Shown: one piece after another, positions 1 through 9,500 of the stretch
Numbering within the stretch: the first letter of the stretch is position 1
Layout of the letters: the number at the start of each line of letters is the position of its first letter
Assembly: GCA_903857665.1 (NCBI GenBank)
Contig: CAIOFV010000105.1
Span: 124,001 to 188,000 of the forward strand
Source of the DNA: an uncultured Myxococcales bacterium
GTDB taxonomy: Bacteria; Myxococcota_A; UBA9042; DTJE01
Direction of reading: 5' to 3'
Length of the DNA stretch: 64,000 nt
The notes under the pieces: generated by a model
Databases searched by the model: none
What the model saw: only the letters and a program-made list of their open reading frames with translations
Told to the model about the DNA's origin: nothing
Made by a program: the position numbers and the translations under genes

Positions 1-1
1 G

Positions 2-427
2 AACTTCCGCATGGCGGACGTGCCGGCCTCGATCGGTCGCGTGCAGCTGGGACGGCTGGCACGGTCGATCCGCCTCCGAGCGGCACTGGTCGAGCGCTAC
101 CGCGTGCGCCTCGCCGATCGTCCGGGCATCGCGATTCCCGCGGGATACGCCCGGCCGGGCCAGACGTTCCAGACGCTGGTGGTGCGGCTGGACCGTCCGG
201 CCGATGCGGTGCGACGGGCGATGGCCGACGACGGGATCCAGGCTGGGGTGGCCGCCCACGCGTTGACCCAGCAGACCTTCTGGCGGCAGCGGTGCCCCGA
301 CGGGCCGGCCTGCCCCGTGGGCGAGGCGCTGGCGACAACCACGTTGGCACTGCCCCTCTTCGACGAACTGACCCGTTCCGAGGTGGACCGGGTGGCGGAC
401 CGCCTGGTGGCCCGCCTGGCCGGCTGA
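2..427 (+). CDS. DegT/DnrJ/EryC1-type PLP aminotransferase, C-terminal part
   Basis: The gene enters from the left edge; the open frame starts at base 2 and only the last 141 residues are present. The first residues (Asn-Phe-Arg-Met, then an Ile-Gly-x-Val-Gln-Leu stretch) match the conserved segment after the catalytic domain of sugar aminotransferases of the DegT/DnrJ/EryC1 family, which transfer an amino group to nucleotide-linked keto-sugars or related substrates using PLP. The small C-terminal domain follows. The Met at base 11 is internal and not a start. The PLP lysine lies outside the window, so the substrate cannot be judged. The ABC exporter operon begins 38 bases downstream. Family fairly sure, substrate unknown. 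Confidence 0.7.
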   Translation, partial: NFRMADVPASIGRVQLGRLARSIRLRAALVERYRVRLADRPGIAIPAGYARPGQTFQTLVVRLDRPADAVRRAMADDGIQAGVAAHALTQQTFWRQRCPDGPACPVGEALATTTLALPLFDELTRSEVDRVADRLVARLAG

Positions 428-465
428 CGCGAGATCGAGGCGACGGCGTCGCCCGAGGAGGCTCC

Positions 466-1413
466 GTGGAGGACATGATTGCGGTGGAGGGCCTCCGGAA
501 GGTGTTCCACACCCCCTTCCGTCGCCGACGGGTCGAGGCGGTCAAGGGCGTGACGTTCAACGTCCGCCAGGGCGAGATCTTCGGCTTCCTCGGACCGAAC
601 GGCGCCGGCAAGACCACCACCCTGAAGATGCTGGTGGGCCTGATCCGCCCGACTGCCGGCCGCGCCCGGATCCTGGGCGGCGAGCCCGGCGCCATCGACA
701 TCATGGCCCGCGTCGGCTTCCTGCCCGAGCAGCCCTACTTCTACGACTACCTCAAGCCCGCCGAACTGCTCGATGTGTTCGGGCAGATCTTCGGCCTCCC
801 CCGCGCCGAGCGTCGGCGCCGTATCGATTCGCTGCTGGACCTGGTGGGGCTGGGCGATGCGAAGAACCGGGTCCTGCGCAAGTTCTCGAAGGGCATGCTG
901 CAGCGGGTGGGCATCGCCCAGGCGCTGCTGAACGACCCGGAACTGATCCTGCTGGACGAGCCGATGTCGGGCCTGGATCCGGTCGGGCGGAAGGAGGTCA
1001 TCGACCTCATCGCGTCGCTGAAGGACCGGGGCAAGACGGTGTTCTTCAGCAGCCACATCCTGGCCGACATCGAGCGCCTGTGCGACCGCGTGGTCATCCT
1101 GCACAAGGGCGAGGTCAAGCACGCCGGGACCCTGCAGGAGCTGCTGGCCCAGGGCGACCGCAAGGAAATCATGGTGAACGGCACCCTCGAGGACGGCTGG
1201 TCCGGACGGCCCGGCATCCACGCGGTGGATCGCGTGGGCGGCGCCGTCACGCGCCTGCTGGTGGAAGCGGGCGCCTCCGACGGCGTCCTCCGGGACCTGC
1301 TGGACGCCCGCCTGGAAATCCTTCAGGTCGCGGACCGGCGCATATCGCTGGAAGAACTGTTCGTTGCTGACGCGGGCACCGGCCCCGTGGGCGCGAAGGA
1401 GGTGGCGGGATGA
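466..1413 (+). CDS. ABC transporter ATP-binding protein (ABC-2/NatA type)
   Basis: 315-residue cytoplasmic ATPase of an ABC exporter. The Walker A motif GPNGAGKTT lies near residues 43-51, the signature has the FSKGM form usual in ABC-2/NatA-type ATPases near 140, and Walker B LILLDEP lies near 160 with catalytic Glu165. A C-terminal extension of about 90 residues follows the switch region, as in other exporter ATPases. The frame is open further upstream, but GTG at 466 sits 5 bases after GAGGAG (455-460); ATG at 475 is possible. It overlaps the permease gene by ATGA, so the two should be translated together. Substrate unknown: the neighbours (aminotransferase upstream, small membrane protein downstream) do not settle it. 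Confidence 0.9.
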   Translation: MEDMIAVEGLRKVFHTPFRRRRVEAVKGVTFNVRQGEIFGFLGPNGAGKTTTLKMLVGLIRPTAGRARILGGEPGAIDIMARVGFLPEQPYFYDYLKPAELLDVFGQIFGLPRAERRRRIDSLLDLVGLGDAKNRVLRKFSKGMLQRVGIAQALLNDPELILLDEPMSGLDPVGRKEVIDLIASLKDRGKTVFFSSHILADIERLCDRVVILHKGEVKHAGTLQELLAQGDRKEIMVNGTLEDGWSGRPGIHAVDRVGGAVTRLLVEAGASDGVLRDLLDARLEILQVADRRISLEELFVADAGTGPVGAKEVAG

Positions 1414-2216
1414 CGACCCTCCTGGGCACCCCCCGTCGCGTGGCGGCCATCGCCCGCAACACGTTCATCGAGGCGTCGCGCAACCGGGCCTTCGTCGGCC
1501 TGGGAATCGCCGCGATGGGACTGGTGGCGTCGTCCATGGCCCTGTCGGGCCTCGCCATCGCGGACCAGATGGCCCGCGTGCTGGTGGACTTCGGCCTGTT
1601 CTCGATCGCCGTGCTGGAGGTCGTGATCGCGGTCACGATGGGCGTCATCCTGGTCTTCAAGGAGGTTGACAAGAAGACCTTCTACGTGATCCTCACGAAG
1701 CCGATCCGGCGGTCGGAGGTGCTGGCGGGCAAGTTCTTCGGCCTCGTCGCGGTGCTGGCCATCGCGCTGGTGCTGATGTCGATGGCCTGGATCGGGTCGC
1801 TGTCCCTGCGGGGCGTGCCCCTGCCGCACGACATCGCCCAGGCCCTCGTGCTGACCTGGCTGCAGGCCGTGCTGATCACCTCGGTCGCCCTGTTCTTCAG
1901 CTCGTTCGCCAGCCCCATCCTGTCGGGCGTGTTCACGCTGGGCGTCTACCTCGCGGGCACGACGCTCTACGTGCTGGACGACCTGCTCGTCGCCCGGAAG
2001 GGGCTCCTGGTGACCAACGACGCGGCCCGCGCGGTGGCGAAGACCGCCCTGGTGATCCTGCCCGACCTGTCGGTGTTCAACCTCGGCAAGGAACTGATCC
2101 TGGGCATCCCGATCGGCTGGGACTACGTCGCGGCGTCCGGGGCCTATTGCCTGGGCTGGTGCCTGCTGTTCTGGGGCCTTGCGGCGGTGATCTTCGAGCG
2201 GAGGGACTTCGCGTGA
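1410..2216 (+). CDS. ABC-2 type transporter permease
   Basis: 268 residues with about six hydrophobic segments and a short charged N-terminus, the usual layout of an ABC-2 membrane subunit that partners a separate ATPase. The segment LVFKEVDKKTFYVILTKPI after the second helix resembles the cytoplasmic loop conserved in these permeases (export of drugs, copper-related factors or polymers). The start ATG overlaps the stop of the ATPase gene, and the 3' end overlaps the next gene by GTGA, giving a tightly coupled three-gene operon. Nothing in the sequence identifies the cargo. Confidence 0.85.
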   Translation: MTTLLGTPRRVAAIARNTFIEASRNRAFVGLGIAAMGLVASSMALSGLAIADQMARVLVDFGLFSIAVLEVVIAVTMGVILVFKEVDKKTFYVILTKPIRRSEVLAGKFFGLVAVLAIALVLMSMAWIGSLSLRGVPLPHDIAQALVLTWLQAVLITSVALFFSSFASPILSGVFTLGVYLAGTTLYVLDDLLVARKGLLVTNDAARAVAKTALVILPDLSVFNLGKELILGIPIGWDYVAASGAYCLGWCLLFWGLAAVIFERRDFA

Positions 2217-2857
2217 CGACAGGCGCCCTGCGGCCGGCGACGGTCGCACTCCTCGCGGTCGTGGCCGTGGCGTCGGCCATCGCCATCCGCGTCGCCGTGT
2301 CGGGCCGCTCGGACCTCCAGACCGCCGTCGCCTGTCACGAGGCCAACCTGCCCTCCACGGCCATCGACTTCGCCTCCCGCGCGGCCCGCTGGTACCTGCC
2401 CGTCGGGGGGGTGTCCCGCCCCGCCCGCGAATTGCTCCGGGACCTTGCGCGCCAGGCCGACGCCTCCGGACATCCGGAACTTGCGCTGCGCGCCTGGCAG
2501 GAGCTCCGCGGCGCCGTCCGATCGACCCGCTGGATCCTGACCCCCGACGCCGACCTCCTGGACGAAGCCGATCACGCGATCGCGAAGGGGATGGCCGCCA
2601 TCGATCGCCTGCCGGACGGACGCCCGGGCCTGGACGAGGCCGGCCACCTGGAGTTCCTGCAGCGCGACGCGATGCCCCACCCGGGACCCGCCACGGCGGC
2701 CGTGCTGCTGTTCATCGCGTGGGTGTCGGTGACGGCCGCGGGCGCCTGGCGCTCGATGACCCCGGAGGGCCGCCTGAAGGGGCGCGCCGCGCTGTCGTGG
2801 GGTCTCGCCTCAGCGGCGCTTCTGGCCGGGTGGCTGGTCGCGCTCTGGCGGGCGTAG
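2213..2857 (+). CDS. hypothetical membrane protein of the exporter operon
   Basis: 214 residues, not recognised as a known family. GTG at 2213 is preceded by GGAGG at about 2200 and overlaps the permease stop. One hydrophobic helix lies at about residues 8-26, then a roughly 130-residue hydrophilic region with helical, TPR-like character (Ala/Leu/Arg-rich, including RAWQELRGAVRST), then two C-terminal hydrophobic helices. The layout suggests a periplasmic domain held between membrane segments. Translational coupling suggests it belongs to the exporter, but a function cannot be assigned. Confidence 0.7.
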   Translation: MTTGALRPATVALLAVVAVASAIAIRVAVSGRSDLQTAVACHEANLPSTAIDFASRAARWYLPVGGVSRPARELLRDLARQADASGHPELALRAWQELRGAVRSTRWILTPDADLLDEADHAIAKGMAAIDRLPDGRPGLDEAGHLEFLQRDAMPHPGPATAAVLLFIAWVSVTAAGAWRSMTPEGRLKGRAALSWGLASAALLAGWLVALWRA

Positions 2858-3023
2858 CGTCCCGGACTCCCACTCGATTCGTCGTACCTTCGCCCCTGCC
2901 GACCCGCCGCGCTCTCCGTCCGGAAACGGGTTCCCACCGCCCCGAATGACGGGCGGCGAACGATACGGATCTAGCCGGCAACCAACGAAGCGGGATACGG
3001 TCGTCATACACGCCGGGGACGCA

Positions 3024-4064
3024 ATGGATCGACGTTCGATCGCACGGGAGGGGTGGATGACCTGGCCTGCCGGGCCGGCGTTCGCCTTCCTGGGCCTGCT
3101 TGCGACCCTGGCGGTCCTGTCCGCCCAGGCCCGGGCGCAGGCGTCGGCCTCCCTGTGCATCGTCGCGCGCTCCGCCGCCGAGGGCCTGGACCCTGAACGC
3201 GTCCGGTCCGCCGTCGATCTGGAATGGCGGAAGGCCCGACTGCCCCCGGATCACCGCATCGTGGCCGCCCCGGCCCCCGAGGCCTGTCCTCCCGGATCGG
3301 AAGGCCCGTCGGCGCTGCTGTTGCTCGACGGTTCGGACGCGGCGCTGCTGGGACCGGCCGGAGCGACGCTGCGGCTGGACCTCGCCCCGGCCGTTCCGGT
3401 CGATCGCGCCCAGGACCTGGCCCGCCGGGTGGTCAGCCTGTTCGCGACCGAGATCCGCCGGGGGCATGCCTCGCTGGTGGATCCGACCCTGGAGGCCCCC
3501 GTGCCGCCGGTGGCCCAGCGGGGGGCCCACGCCCCGGCCGGCTTCCTGTCCGCGGGCGGGCGCTACGGCTACCAGTCGAGCGGCGGGCGGCATCGGTTCG
3601 CCACGGACCTGGAAGGCGGGATCTCGCTGTACGACGAGCGCCTCCAGGTGGGTCTCCGGGTGGGCTTCGAACCGGAGCAGGAGGCGACCGGCTCCCCGTT
3701 CTCCATCCGATCGATGGCCGTGCCCATGACCGTGCTGCTGCGGGGTGGCGGGCGGGTCCACCCGAGGGTCCTGGTCCGTGGCGCGATCGGGGTCGGGATC
3801 GAGTGGCGGCAACTGGCGGCCTCGGTGCCGGATCGAACCGATCCTCGGCGGCTTTCAAGCACCGTGCCCCTCGTCGAGGCCGAACTGGAAACCGCGGTCG
3901 TGGCCAGCGACGTCCTTCGCGTTTCGGTGGCGGGCCTGTTTCGGGGCTTCCCCGGAGGCCAGGGGCTCTCGTGGGAGGGACGGACCGTGTACGACCCGCC
4001 CCGGCTCGTGGTCGGCCTCGCCCTCCGCCTGGGGGTCCTCGTACGGGATCGGAGGCAGCCGTGA
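3024..4064 (+). CDS. secreted protein, possible outer-membrane beta-barrel
   Basis: About 346 residues, unknown function. An N-terminal signal peptide (Arg-Arg near the start, hydrophobic stretch, Ala-rich cleavage region near residues 35-40) is followed by a periplasmic-type domain with SLCIVARSA and a DNA-encoded conserved-looking 'LLLLDGSDAALLG' strand. From about residue 175 there are alternating hydrophobic strands and Gly-rich turns (FLSAGGRYGYQ, LQVGLRVGFEP, VVGLALRLGVLVR), as in a beta-barrel. ATG 3057 directly after GGGAGGGG is an alternative start, but it would remove the positive charges before the hydrophobic core. The next gene is an ECF sigma factor that overlaps it by GTGA, so it may be a sensor or target of that regulon. 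Confidence 0.6.
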   Translation: MDRRSIAREGWMTWPAGPAFAFLGLLATLAVLSAQARAQASASLCIVARSAAEGLDPERVRSAVDLEWRKARLPPDHRIVAAPAPEACPPGSEGPSALLLLDGSDAALLGPAGATLRLDLAPAVPVDRAQDLARRVVSLFATEIRRGHASLVDPTLEAPVPPVAQRGAHAPAGFLSAGGRYGYQSSGGRHRFATDLEGGISLYDERLQVGLRVGFEPEQEATGSPFSIRSMAVPMTVLLRGGGRVHPRVLVRGAIGVGIEWRQLAASVPDRTDPRRLSSTVPLVEAELETAVVASDVLRVSVAGLFRGFPGGQGLSWEGRTVYDPPRLVVGLALRLGVLVRDRRQP

Positions 4065-4705
4065 CGATCCCCGGGCAGCCGGCGGCGTGCCGGGCGGATC
4101 GGGCCGACGACCGGGTCGATCTCCACCCGGACCTGCTGCGGCAATGCCGGGAAGGCTCGGAAGCGGCCTGGGTCGAGTTGTACCGCCTCCAGAAAGGGCG
4201 CGTGACCCGGTTCCTCCGCTACCTCCTTGGTCCGATCGACGACCTCGACGACCTGGTCCAGCAGGTCTTCCTGGAAACCGTGCGGTCGCTGGATTCGTTC
4301 CGCGGGGAAGCCAGCCTTTCGACCTGGCTGTTCGCCATTGCGCGCCACGTGGCGGAACTGCACCTGCGGACCCGCTGGCGCCGGCACCGGCGGGACGAGG
4401 CTCGCCGGCTGTGGGAAGAGGCCGCGGACCGGACCGCCCCCGACCCGGCGGCGACTGGGGACGAGCGCTCGGCCTTGCGGATCGTCCAGGGGACGCTGGA
4501 CCAGATGGACGAAAGGTTCCGGCTGGCCTGGCTGCTGGTCGAAGCCGAAGGGATGACCTCGGACGAGGCCGCCATCGCGCTGGGCGTGCCGGCGGGAACG
4601 GTGCGGTCCCGGCTCCACCACGCCCGGGAGCGCATCCTGGGGCGGCTTCGGGACGCGGGCCTGGTGGTCGGGCAGGAAGCAGCGGTACGGAAAGTGGGTG
4701 CCTGA
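4061..4705 (+). CDS. ECF-family RNA polymerase sigma factor
   Basis: 214 residues. Region 2 (about residues 38-105) contains the DDLVQQVFLETVRSLDSFR segment, which contacts core polymerase and the -10 element; region 4 (about 145-195) contains a helix-turn-helix with DEAAIALGVPAGTVRSRLHH, which reads the -35 element. The linker between them is short, as in group 4 sigma factors. The GTG start lies 6 bases after GGAGG and overlaps the preceding stop. The next gene encodes a zinc-finger anti-sigma factor, its probable direct inhibitor. The regulon is unknown; the large lipoprotein further downstream could be a target. Confidence 0.92.
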   Translation: MTIPGQPAACRADRADDRVDLHPDLLRQCREGSEAAWVELYRLQKGRVTRFLRYLLGPIDDLDDLVQQVFLETVRSLDSFRGEASLSTWLFAIARHVAELHLRTRWRRHRRDEARRLWEEAADRTAPDPAATGDERSALRIVQGTLDQMDERFRLAWLLVEAEGMTSDEAAIALGVPAGTVRSRLHHARERILGRLRDAGLVVGQEAAVRKVGA

Positions 4706-4736
4706 TTCGCCGCGAGGGCGACGAACGAGGAACGTC

Positions 4737-6464
4737 ATGGTTACGTGCCGGATCTATGAAGAGTGGCGAGTGCGGATGGAACCGGGCCAGTCCGCGCCGC
4801 CGCGGGATGTCGAGGCCCACCTCGCGGCCTGCGCGACGTGCCGTCGATCCCGCACCCGGTACGAGGGCGCCATCGACGCGATCCGGGATCAGGTCGAGCG
4901 GACGTCATCGACCGGACCCGACATGGTCGCCATCCGCGCCGGCCTTGCGGCCGACCATGCAGCCGACCGCCTGCCTGCCCGTTCCAGGGCGGGTGGACGC
5001 GGGCTCGCGGTGGCGGCGGCCGCGATGGCAGCCGTCGTGCTGGCGGCGCTCGGAGGCTGGTTCGTCCTTGATCGCGAACACCCTGTTTTCGCAACACATT
5101 CGCCCGCAGCGACCCCCTCCGGCGATCCCTCCACGCCCCTCGTCACCGATGTTCGACCCGGCCAGTGGATCCAGACCGAGGGCGCCGAAACGCGCGTGTC
5201 GGACAGCCGCGTGGCCGATCTGAAAGTGGGCCCCTACACGCACCTCCAGGTCGGGGCCTGGGACACCATCCGAACCGTGCTGTTCCTGGACGAAGGCCGC
5301 ATCGACGTGTCGGTCCGTTCCCTGAAGGCCGACGAAACCTTCGAGATCCGCACGCCCCTGGCCCTGGTCCGGGTGGTCGGGACGCGCTTCCGGACCCTGC
5401 ACCGCACCGGCGTTGAAACGGTGGTGACCTGCGTCGAGGGCGAGGTCAAGGTCGAGACCCTGGCCGAGGTCGAGCTGGCCCGTGTCCGCGCCGGCTACGA
5501 GGTCCGGGTGACCCGGGACGGGGTCGAAGGGCCGCGGCCGGTCGCACTGGACCTGGACGCCGTCGACCGGCTCGCCAGGGCGCCCGCCCCGACGCCCGCG
5601 ATGGCGCCCGCGCCGGTCGTGGACAGGACGCCGTGGGGTTCCCCGGGGGCAGCGCCCCTGCTGGCATCCAGCCAGGTGACGCCCCGCCCGGCCCCCCGCG
5701 CCGATGTCGCACCCGCCGGGCCCGCGGGAACGGCTGCCGAACCCGGAACCGTGATCGAGGAGGCGCGTCGGAACCTGGACCGGGGCCAGGCGCAGGAGGC
5801 GATCGAGGCCATCCGTCGCGCCCTCGAGTCCGGGACCGCCCCCGAGCCCCGGCTGCTGGCCCTGCTGGGTGACGCCCTCCGGGTCGCGGGGCGGCCCGAG
5901 GAGGCCCGCGCCGCCTACGAGCGATCGGCCACCAGCGACTCGGCGGCCGTGCCCGAGGGGGTCCTGGTGGACCTCGCCCAGGTCCTCCAGCAGGACCTGG
6001 GACGCCCCCGGGAGGCCGAGCGCACCTGGTGGCAGTATCTCACCCTCCATCCCCGGGGACGCCACGCCGCGCAGGCGCTGGGCGGCCTGGCGATGCTGGC
6101 CTGCGACGAGGGACGTTCCGGCGAGTGCGGAGCGGTCCGGACGCGGCTGCTGGCCGAGCATCCGGACGCGCCCGAGGCCTCGCGGGCCTTCGCCGACGCG
6201 GGCCGGGAGATGCTGGCCCGCCGGGCCGCCGAGGACGCTTGGTCCTGGTTCGCCGCCCGGCGCGACGACCCGGTGCCCGCCCTGGCGGAAACCGCTCTCG
6301 CGGGGATGGTGCAGGCCCGGGCCCTGCAGGGACGCCCCGACGATGCCCGGACCCTCGCGAACGAGCACCTGAGGCGCTTCCCGGGCGGCGCCCACGCCCC
6401 CGAGGTCCGCGCGTTCCTGACCGGAAGCTGGAACCCATCCGAACACTTCCCGCCCCGGCGGTGA
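4737..6464 (+). CDS. membrane anti-sigma factor with ZAS, FecR and TPR-like domains
   Basis: 575 residues. The N-terminus carries an anti-sigma zinc finger: Cys4, then His28-x3-Cys32-x2-Cys35. One transmembrane helix follows at about 88-112. The outer part has a FecR-like domain (about 137-240; the RVVGTRFRT and VEGEVKVE segments are typical), a Pro/Ala-rich linker, and TPR-like helical repeats from about 340 to the end. The cytoplasmic domain should bind the sigma factor encoded just upstream, while the FecR/TPR part could sense an envelope ligand or partner. ATG 4737 is preferred because GAGG lies 6 bases upstream; a GTG at 4698 is open but poorly placed. Joining all three modules in one chain is not the commonest arrangement. 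Confidence 0.85.
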   Translation: MVTCRIYEEWRVRMEPGQSAPPRDVEAHLAACATCRRSRTRYEGAIDAIRDQVERTSSTGPDMVAIRAGLAADHAADRLPARSRAGGRGLAVAAAAMAAVVLAALGGWFVLDREHPVFATHSPAATPSGDPSTPLVTDVRPGQWIQTEGAETRVSDSRVADLKVGPYTHLQVGAWDTIRTVLFLDEGRIDVSVRSLKADETFEIRTPLALVRVVGTRFRTLHRTGVETVVTCVEGEVKVETLAEVELARVRAGYEVRVTRDGVEGPRPVALDLDAVDRLARAPAPTPAMAPAPVVDRTPWGSPGAAPLLASSQVTPRPAPRADVAPAGPAGTAAEPGTVIEEARRNLDRGQAQEAIEAIRRALESGTAPEPRLLALLGDALRVAGRPEEARAAYERSATSDSAAVPEGVLVDLAQVLQQDLGRPREAERTWWQYLTLHPRGRHAAQALGGLAMLACDEGRSGECGAVRTRLLAEHPDAPEASRAFADAGREMLARRAAEDAWSWFAARRDDPVPALAETALAGMVQARALQGRPDDARTLANEHLRRFPGGAHAPEVRAFLTGSWNPSEHFPPRR

Positions 6465-6501
6465 CTACCTCGTCGGACGGCGTCAAGAAGGGGAGACTGC
6501 C

Positions 6502-9500
6502 ATGGACCTTCGCGGGAAACGGATCCTCACGGCCGCGCTCCTGATCCTGGGAGTGTCCGGATGCTATCGGACCACCGAGCTGGCCGATCTGACGGACCCG
6601 GGAAGCGACGACCCGGGCGATGTCGCTTCGGACCCGGGACCCGACGTTTCGCCCGACCCGGCCTGGGACCCGGGAACCGACGTCCTGCCCGATGCGGAAA
6701 CCGACCCGGGGATCGACGTTGCGACCGATGCCGACGTGACGTCGCCGACGGGCTCGGGCGTCTGGTTCGCGTCCTTCCGGTGCCCCACGCTGGCCGGGCC
6801 GATCTATCCCGGCGTCCGGATTCCCGCCGACACGTGCAAGCTGGCCATTCGCGTCCAACCGCAGCCCGCGGTGCAGACGCTGGAGGTCTACGTCGGCACG
6901 GGGCGGATCGCGTCGATCGCGACCCCGGCCGAAACCGAGGAGATCGAGGTCAAGTGGAAGGTCAACGCCGAGCAGGACTTCGCGCTGCGGGCGAGGGGGA
7001 TCGGGTTCGACGGCGCCGAGAGCGAGGACGTCGTGCCGGTGCACGTGCTGCCGACCTTCTACAGCCTGGCATCGGACTGCAGGGACGGCCTGGACCTGGC
7101 GGTCAGCCGTCCGGACACCTGGGAAACGGTCTGCGGCGGTGGCCGCCTGCGCGCCTCCCTGGCGTGGGTCCGGGAAGGATTCGGAGGCATCCCGGCCGGG
7201 TGGCAGATCAAGGCGACCCTTGGGAACCAGGTGCTTGCCGACGTCCACGATGCGACCGTCGATGTCGCCTACGACATCCCGGCCACGACGAAGGGCACCC
7301 AGTCGCTGGTGGTGACCGGCACGGCCACGCTGCCCCCGGGCGGCTGCTGCGCCGGCTCGGACCCGTGCCCGATCACGGTCCAGCGCTTCCTGGCGATCCG
7401 GATCGGTGCGGAGGGCTGCCTGCAGCCCGCCTGCGACGTCGTCATCGACGGGCCCGCGGACCGCGTCGTCGAAGGCGATTCGTGGTCCGGAACGATTCGG
7501 TTGGAGCCACAGACCGCGGGAGCAACCGTGGCCGTCGAGACCGATCGGACGCCCTCGGGATCGGACTTCGGTGCCGAAGGCGGAGTCTACAACGTGAGCG
7601 GCCTGCGGGACGGCGTCCACGAGGTGCGCGTCACCGCGCACCTGCCCGACGGAGGCACCTGCACCGACCGGGCGCGCTTCATGAGCGACGTGCTTCCGCC
7701 GGTGATCGAGATTCCCCAGATGCTGAACACCGGAGGCACCGCCTGGGCGCCGGTGGTCATCACGACCCGGGACGCCACGGTGGTCACCCTGGATCCCGAC
7801 GAGCTGGGCGGGCGGACCTGTAGTGCCCCCGAACCCCGGGCCTCGGGCGAGGTGGAGTGGGACTGCCGGGTGCCGATGCCGGCCAACCGCCAGCAACTCC
7901 AGGTGCGGGTTTCCGGACGGGACGCTGCTGGCCACGCCGGCAGCGCCGTGGGACAGGTGTCCACCAACTACATCAGTTTCGAAAGCATCCAGGTCGACAT
8001 CGACAGTTTCGTCCAGGACCAGACCACGGTGCCGGTGCCCGTCTTCGGCCGGGTCCAGGTGCGCGTCGCCATCACCGGAGCCGGGCTGACACCCGAGAAC
8101 CTGGAGACCATGGGCTTCTATCCCACCGTGGACGGCCTGCCGGGCGAGGCCTCGGGGTTGAGCCTGCGAACGGCCGACGTCGGGGCTGACCTGCAAGGCA
8201 ACGCCATCATCTTCGGGACCTGGGATACCACCCAGGTCCCTGACGGCCTGCACCAGGTCGGCGTCCAGATGGGCGGTCAGGGCGGGTCGGTGATCGAGGG
8301 GACCCGGCTGGCGACGGTCCGCAGCGGTTCGCTTTCGGGACGCGAAACCCGGCTGCTCCAGTGCGATCCGGGGTTCAGCGCCTGCCTGCCGTTCCGGTCC
8401 GGGCACGTGGCGGGCAACGTCGGGATCCGGGCCGACGTGTCCTGGTGGAGTGCCGCGGCGGACCCCACGATCCGGATCTTCGCGGCAGGCGCGGTGGTCG
8501 CCACCTGCACCGGAAAGACCTGCGACTGGGTCCTCGACTGGAACGCGCAGCGCCGGACCACCGTGGACATCGAGGCGGAGGCCGCGGGAACGGGCACCGA
8601 GGCCGCCGTCCGCCTGGGAACGTCCCGGCGCGTGGTGCGGGACATGCACGACCTCGATGACGACGGGTTCCGCAGCGTGGCGGATGGCGGTTCCGACTGT
8701 GACGACGAGGAGCCGTCCACGCATCCGGGCGCCCTGGATCCGGTGGGCCCGGACTGCACGACGCCCGGCATTCCGATGATGGTGCCCATTTCGGAGGCCC
8801 CGGACGACGCGCGGGTGCTGGACGCCGCCCGGGACGCCTCGGGGACCCTGCACGTGATCCTCTGCGACCCCGGCGACAGGGCGTTCCGGTACCTGCGATC
8901 CCCGGCCGAAGGCGCGGGCGACGTCGGCACGGTTCCCGGCACGGGCCCGGTGGACTGCACCGCCGCGCTGGCCCGGCTGGGCCGGGCAGTCGACGGCACC
9001 CTGCGCCTGGCCCTCGCGCCCGGCGATGGGACGGCCGGGTTTGCCGTGCTGGACGACTTCCCGCCGGTGGCCGAGGCGATTCCGACATTCCGGGGCCGGC
9101 TGGCGGCAGTCCTTCCTGACGGCATCCTGGCCATCCAGGGATGCTCGCTGGTGGCGTACCGGGTCGCCTCGGGGACCTGGACCGCCACGACCCTCCGGAC
9201 CGAATGCTCGTTCACGGATCTGGACCCCTCCGGGGACGCGGCGGCCTCGGTCGATCCCGATGGCACCGTCCGGATCGTGGCCAACCTGCTGTACGGCCCC
9301 ACCGTGACGGCGACCCTTCCCTCCTCGGGAGCCCCGGTGTTCGAGTTGCTGCCCCAGGATGCCCTGCACCAGGTCGGGGCCGTTCCGCCCAGGGAGGCCT
9401 ATGAGACCACGGGCAGCCTGGCGGAGTTCGATGGCCCCCGCATGGGCATCGGCCGGGACGCCATCGGCCGGACCGTGGTGCTGGAGTCCCGGATGAACGC

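Noticed and set aside
2858-3023. Search for a tRNA or small RNA in the gap after the exporter operon
   Set aside because: No cloverleaf, TpsiC-like arm or terminator could be found; only a weak start region for the next gene.
4698-4736. Longer N-terminus of the anti-sigma factor from GTG 4698
   Set aside because: Adds 13 basic residues overlapping the sigma gene and has no ribosome-binding site; ATG 4737 puts Cys4 of the zinc finger at the usual place.
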